A stretch of 34,370 bases of DNA from Oscillospiraceae bacterium (GTDB lineage Bacteria > Bacillota > Clostridia > Oscillospirales > Acutalibacteraceae): assembly GCA_015066515.1 (NCBI GenBank), contig SVOH01000021.1, forward strand, positions 1 through 34,370, in the 5' to 3' direction. Of this stretch, positions 33,246 to 34,370 are shown piece by piece. Within the stretch, counting starts at the first letter, position 1. Every line of letters starts with the position of its first letter. A program made the translations under genes and the position numbers. The notes beneath the pieces were generated by a model. That model had not been told where the DNA came from and ran no database searches. It saw only the letters and a program-made list of their open reading frames with translations.

Positions 33246-33506
33246 TTAATTATGATATTTTTCAAGGTCATCAATTCTATGATTGATGACCTTTATCTTT
33301 TCTTCCTCTACTTCTTCTTTACGTTCAAGAATATATACCCGCTCAACCACTTGATTGTGCTTTTCTACCTTCTTTTCTAACTGGTCTATACGATAGATTG
33401 TTAAATCGGTCTGCGATTTAATATCCTTTGAAGTCTTTTTATTACCAACCGCAACCGTAATAATTACACCTGCAAGAGTAATTAATGCAACGGCAATTTC
33501 TACCAT
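33246..33506 (-). CDS. XhlA-like phage membrane protein
   Basis: 86 residues: an N-terminal membrane helix (about 3-22, VEIAVALITLAGVIITVAVG) followed by a long charged coiled coil (KSQTDLTIYRIDQLEKKVEK and on to the end). This is the reverse-topology relative of XhlA/haemolysin-type proteins found beside holins. CAGGAG precedes the ATG; the gene overlaps the upstream stop region (TAAAATG). It probably helps lysis or anchors a partner at the membrane. Confidence 0.7.
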   Translation of the reverse strand: MVEIAVALITLAGVIITVAVGNKKTSKDIKSQTDLTIYRIDQLEKKVEKHNQVVERVYILERKEEVEEEKIKVINHRIDDLEKYHN

Positions 33507-33507
33507 T

Positions 33508-33684
33508 TTAATCGCTCTCCTGTTCTTTTAAAATTTTTTCATATTCAGCCTCTGTAATTTCATACCATACACTCTGGTCTGCACTTTCCGGCAACACAAC
33601 GGTTTTACCGTATGTTTCACCGTTTGTAAGGTACATACCTTCGTCTGCGGTTAATATAATTTGCTTAATTGTTTCCTTTTTCAT
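33508..33684 (-). CDS. Small phage accessory protein, 58 aa
   Basis: ATG at 33682-33684 preceded by AAGGGGGAA; TAA at 33508-33510 sits one base before the next gene's ATG. The peptide starts MKKETIKQIILTADEGMYLT and ends YEKILKEQESD, acidic, with no membrane segment. Small proteins of this kind often lie between tail fibre and lysis genes in Clostridia prophages. It fills a gap that would otherwise be empty, with good translation signals. Function unknown. Confidence 0.7.
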   Translation of the reverse strand: MKKETIKQIILTADEGMYLTNGETYGKTVVLPESADQSVWYEITEAEYEKILKEQESD

Positions 33685-33696
33685 TTTATTTCCCCC

Positions 33697-34323
33697 TTAA
33701 TAAACCAATTCCCAATTTTTTGCGGTTATGGTTGCCTTTTGCTCGTCGGTAAGTTTTTCGCACACCGATTTATGCACAGTAAGTGTTTGTGCTGTACCGC
33801 CTGTTAAGTCTTTAAGACAACCAATAATATTATTTATACTTTCTACCGTTAAAAGTGACGAGTTAGCGAAACTTAATGAATTTGCTATAACACCCTCAAA
33901 AGTTATGTTTTCAAGTGAGGTGCAGCTTGAAAATGTACCTGAATATTTAACACCCTCGTTTACAACTAACTTTTTAATGGTTTTTAAAGTTCTTGCTGCA
34001 GAGAATGTTGAAACTAAATCAACACTACCCTCACAAATAATATCGACCTTTGTATCGGTTATTCCCGTTGAGTTTGCAAAGGTATTATTTGCCCCAAAGC
34101 CATTAGATGATAGTATTATTGGATATTTGGGATTATAGGTAGTATTATCTTTCCAGCCGAAACCGTAATCCTGAAAAGCATTACGATAAGCACGGCGATT
34201 ACCGTAGTCTTGAAAAGTATCCCAAAAGCTGTCATAGTAACTATTACTGCCTGCTGCTTTCCCTGCCGCATAAACATCATCAAAGTCTTGTTTAAGTTGA
34301 GTAACTAAATCTGCCGTAGCCAT
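33697..34323 (-). CDS. Phage tail-associated protein with leucine-rich-like repeats
   Basis: 208 residues. The N-terminus (ATADLVTQLKQDFDDVYAAG) is helical, followed by an aromatic stretch with repeated FQDYG units (SFWDTFQDYGNRRAYRNAFQ, then DYGFGW), then beta-rich sequence with BspA-like pattern (ICEGSVDLVSTFSAARTLKT, LVVNEGVKYSGTFSSCTSLE). The end is DEQKATITAKNWELVY, a type seen at the end of BspA-like surface domains. Position next to the lysis genes suggests a receptor-binding or baseplate accessory role. The ATG overlaps the upstream gene's TAA. Confidence 0.6.
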   Translation of the reverse strand: MATADLVTQLKQDFDDVYAAGKAAGSNSYYDSFWDTFQDYGNRRAYRNAFQDYGFGWKDNTTYNPKYPIILSSNGFGANNTFANSTGITDTKVDIICEGSVDLVSTFSAARTLKTIKKLVVNEGVKYSGTFSSCTSLENITFEGVIANSLSFANSSLLTVESINNIIGCLKDLTGGTAQTLTVHKSVCEKLTDEQKATITAKNWELVY

Positions 34324-34370
34324 TATGAATTACCCCCAATCAATGCTTGCGCGTAATTGTGTAGTTCAGT
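34323..34370 (-). CDS. 3' end of a phage gene, partial
   Basis: An open frame enters from the right edge and ends TELHNYAQALIGGNS at TAA (34323-34325), overlapping the next start as TAATG. Only 15 residues are visible, so no identification; by position it is probably a tail component. Confidence 0.5.
   Translation of the reverse strand, partial: TELHNYAQALIGGNS

Larger units (their letters stand above)
32002..34370 (-). mobile_element. Prophage: lysis and distal tail end, incomplete
   Basis: Six consecutive minus-strand genes in typical phage order: tail-associated proteins, a small accessory protein, an XhlA-like protein, an endolysin-type amidase and a holin. Spacing is tight and ribosome binding sites are strong. 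The holin is the last gene, so the left boundary is probably near 31950-32001. No integrase, attachment repeat or structural head genes are visible; the element continues past the right end of the window. I cannot tell whether it is an intact prophage or a degraded remnant. Confidence 0.75.

Noticed and set aside
1-34370. tRNA or rRNA genes
   Set aside because: I saw no cloverleaf with a GTTCGA-type arm and no rRNA sequence.

Overview
The window looks like a chromosome piece from a low-GC, spore-forming (or ancestrally spore-forming) member of class Clostridia, phylum Bacillota. It carries spo0A and spoVAC, a FatA-type acyl-ACP thioesterase, a DegV/FakB protein, Gram-positive ribosome binding sites, and intrinsic terminators after almost every unit. 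I cannot name a genus. Taxonomy and functions are inferred from protein motifs by eye, without any database search.

Layout. 1-4027: the end of a GH43 glycosidase, a YtqA/YhcC-type radical SAM enzyme, a small membrane protein, a polysaccharide deacetylase, and a MarR regulator-thioesterase pair. 4100-8732: an unusual array of three cassettes. In each, a promoter drives one or two cargo genes towards a terminator hairpin. The first two cassettes are followed by a detached 115-bp copy of the 3' end of spoVAC; the third abuts the intact spoVAC. Cargo is an unknown 161-aa protein, a PH-like/SHOCT membrane protein plus a partner membrane protein behind a structured leader RNA, and a GIY-YIG/NUMOD homing-endonuclease-like protein. 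8761-14294: a membrane gene in operon with spoVAC, divergent trmL, the pgk-tpiA-gpmI glycolytic operon, and a membrane protein with a GGADGPT motif. 14366-21752: rpoB-rpoC, with none of the usual ribosomal-protein neighbours. 21960-31949: a U32 (RlhA-like) protein, a triple-GNAT protein behind a candidate attenuation leader with a 16-aa peptide, an esterase, DegV/FakB, two overlapping Gfo/Idh/MocA dehydrogenases, spo0A, mscL and tspO. 32002-34370: the lysis end of a prophage (tail-associated proteins, XhlA-like protein, amidase, holin), continuing beyond the window.

The most interesting part is 4100-8732. The detached spoVAC tails differ from the resident tail by 17 and 12 of 115 bases, yet change only 3 and 4 of 38 residues, with no indel. 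They therefore look like tails from formerly functional spoVAC alleles, displaced by successive insertions at one point in the gene, rather than duplicates that decayed in place. No integrase is present; the endonuclease-like gene nearest the intact spoVAC is the obvious candidate driver. Two further regulatory RNAs deserve attention: the folded leader at 5015-5206 and the peptide/terminator leader at 25503-25671.

Several families of palindromic intergenic repeats are scattered through the window, and two sit at the same point inside the spoVAC-tail cassettes.
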